A DNA stretch of 64,000 nt from Pseudomonas sp. W4I3 (GTDB lineage: Bacteria; Pseudomonadota; Gammaproteobacteria; Pseudomonadales; Pseudomonadaceae): the NCBI RefSeq assembly GCF_030816195.1, contig NZ_JAUSXS010000001.1, forward strand, positions 2,441,501 through 2,505,500, read 5' to 3'. A model generated the notes under the pieces. That model had not been told where the DNA came from. It saw only the letters and a list, made by a program, of their open reading frames with translations, and did no database searches. Below, piece after piece: positions 63,718-64,000 of this stretch (position 1 is the stretch's first letter; each line of letters opens with the position of its first letter). The translations under genes were made by a program, and so were the position numbers.

Positions 63718-64000
63718 ATGCAAGAAAGCGTGATGCAGCGCATGTGGAACAGCGGCTATCTTTCAGGTGGTAACGCTGCCTATGTGGAAGAGCTTTATGA
63801 GCTCTACCTGCACGACCCTAACGCTGTGCCAGAAGAATGGCGCACCAAATTTCAGACGTTGTCTTCAGACGGCAACGCTGCCACCGATGTATCGCACGCT
63901 GCGATTCGCGATCATTTCGTGCTGCTGGCAAAGAACCAGCGCCGCGCCCAACCGGTTTCCGCCGGCAGCGTGAGCAGTGAGCACGAGAAGAAGCAAGTTG
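63718..64000 (+). CDS. sucA: 2-oxoglutarate dehydrogenase E1, N-terminal part
   Basis: The window ends 94 codons into this gene. MQESVMQRMWNSGYLSGGN, then YVEELYELYLHDPNAVPEEW, is the E1 N-terminal segment that binds the E2 core. The E1 enzyme decarboxylates 2-oxoglutarate with thiamine diphosphate. GAGGGTGACC precedes the ATG. The 262-base spacer from sdhB contains a small hairpin (TTCGGGT/ACCCGAA near 63595) and no gene. Confidence 0.93.
   Translation, partial: MQESVMQRMWNSGYLSGGNAAYVEELYELYLHDPNAVPEEWRTKFQTLSSDGNAATDVSHAAIRDHFVLLAKNQRRAQPVSAGSVSSEHEKKQV

Overview
The window is a chromosomal segment of a fluorescent Pseudomonas (P. fluorescens group). Evidence is the Pseudomonas-type gene order (deaD, tpm, htpX, alaA, msrB, gpx, sagS; mobA, moaB, moeA; fliK with ccmABCDEFGHI; gcl, hyi, glxR, ttuD, pyk; gltA with sdhCDAB and sucA), GC-rich codon usage, and many short palindromic REP doublets of the kind scattered between genes in this group. 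No rRNA, tRNA, prophage, insertion sequence or CRISPR array was seen.

Layout. 1-7.1 kb: end of a DEAD-box helicase, an AT-richer accessory gene (491-1672) resembling the C-terminal HIT domain of the mRNA cap-scavenging enzyme DcpS, then DODA dioxygenase, tpm, htpX, alaA, msrB and gpx. 7.1-16.1 kb: signalling genes, namely the hybrid kinase SagS, a DUF815 ATPase, free-methionine sulfoxide reductase, and a BvgS/EvgS/RocS-like sensor with its LuxR-type regulator and a receiver-only protein. 16.2-24.8 kb: dgt, a yqjK/yqjE/yqjD-like membrane operon, amtB, small redox and RNA-modification genes, and mobA/moaB/moeA. 24.9-26.2 kb: a lone P-loop protein with zeta-toxin/AvrRxo1-like features. 26.2-35.6 kb: FlhB-tail homologue, FliK, and the complete cytochrome c maturation operon, in which ccmI carries a +1 frameshift in this sequence. 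35.7-44 kb: phnN, a hicAB toxin-antitoxin pair, an MFS exporter, a sulfate-binding protein, a Kv-type channel, a urea transporter and pyruvate kinase. 43-49.5 kb: glyoxylate/tartronate-semialdehyde assimilation (gcl-hyi-glxR-ttuD-pyk) with a divergent GlcG-like gene and a TetR regulator; two identical TTGTATACAA palindromes lie between the divergent genes. 49.6-58.3 kb: DUF808 protein, alpha/beta hydrolase plus MlaA, GH17 glucan enzyme, betaine-binding protein, yjcH-actP. 58.5-64 kb: divergent gltA and sdhCDAB-sucA, the start of the TCA-cycle cluster, each with a good sigma70 promoter.

How the genes work together: the gcl block takes two glyoxylate to tartronate semialdehyde, then (via Hyi/GlxR) to glycerate, which TtuD phosphorylates and Pyk carries to pyruvate; ActP brings in acetate for GltA and the Sdh/Suc enzymes; the Ccm proteins make the c-type cytochromes used in respiration. 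The two accessory genes (DcpS-like and zeta/AvrRxo1-like) are the most promising for new biology. Both look like single-gene insertions in conserved scaffolds and could be nucleotide-targeting effectors or toxins, but that role is inferred, not shown.
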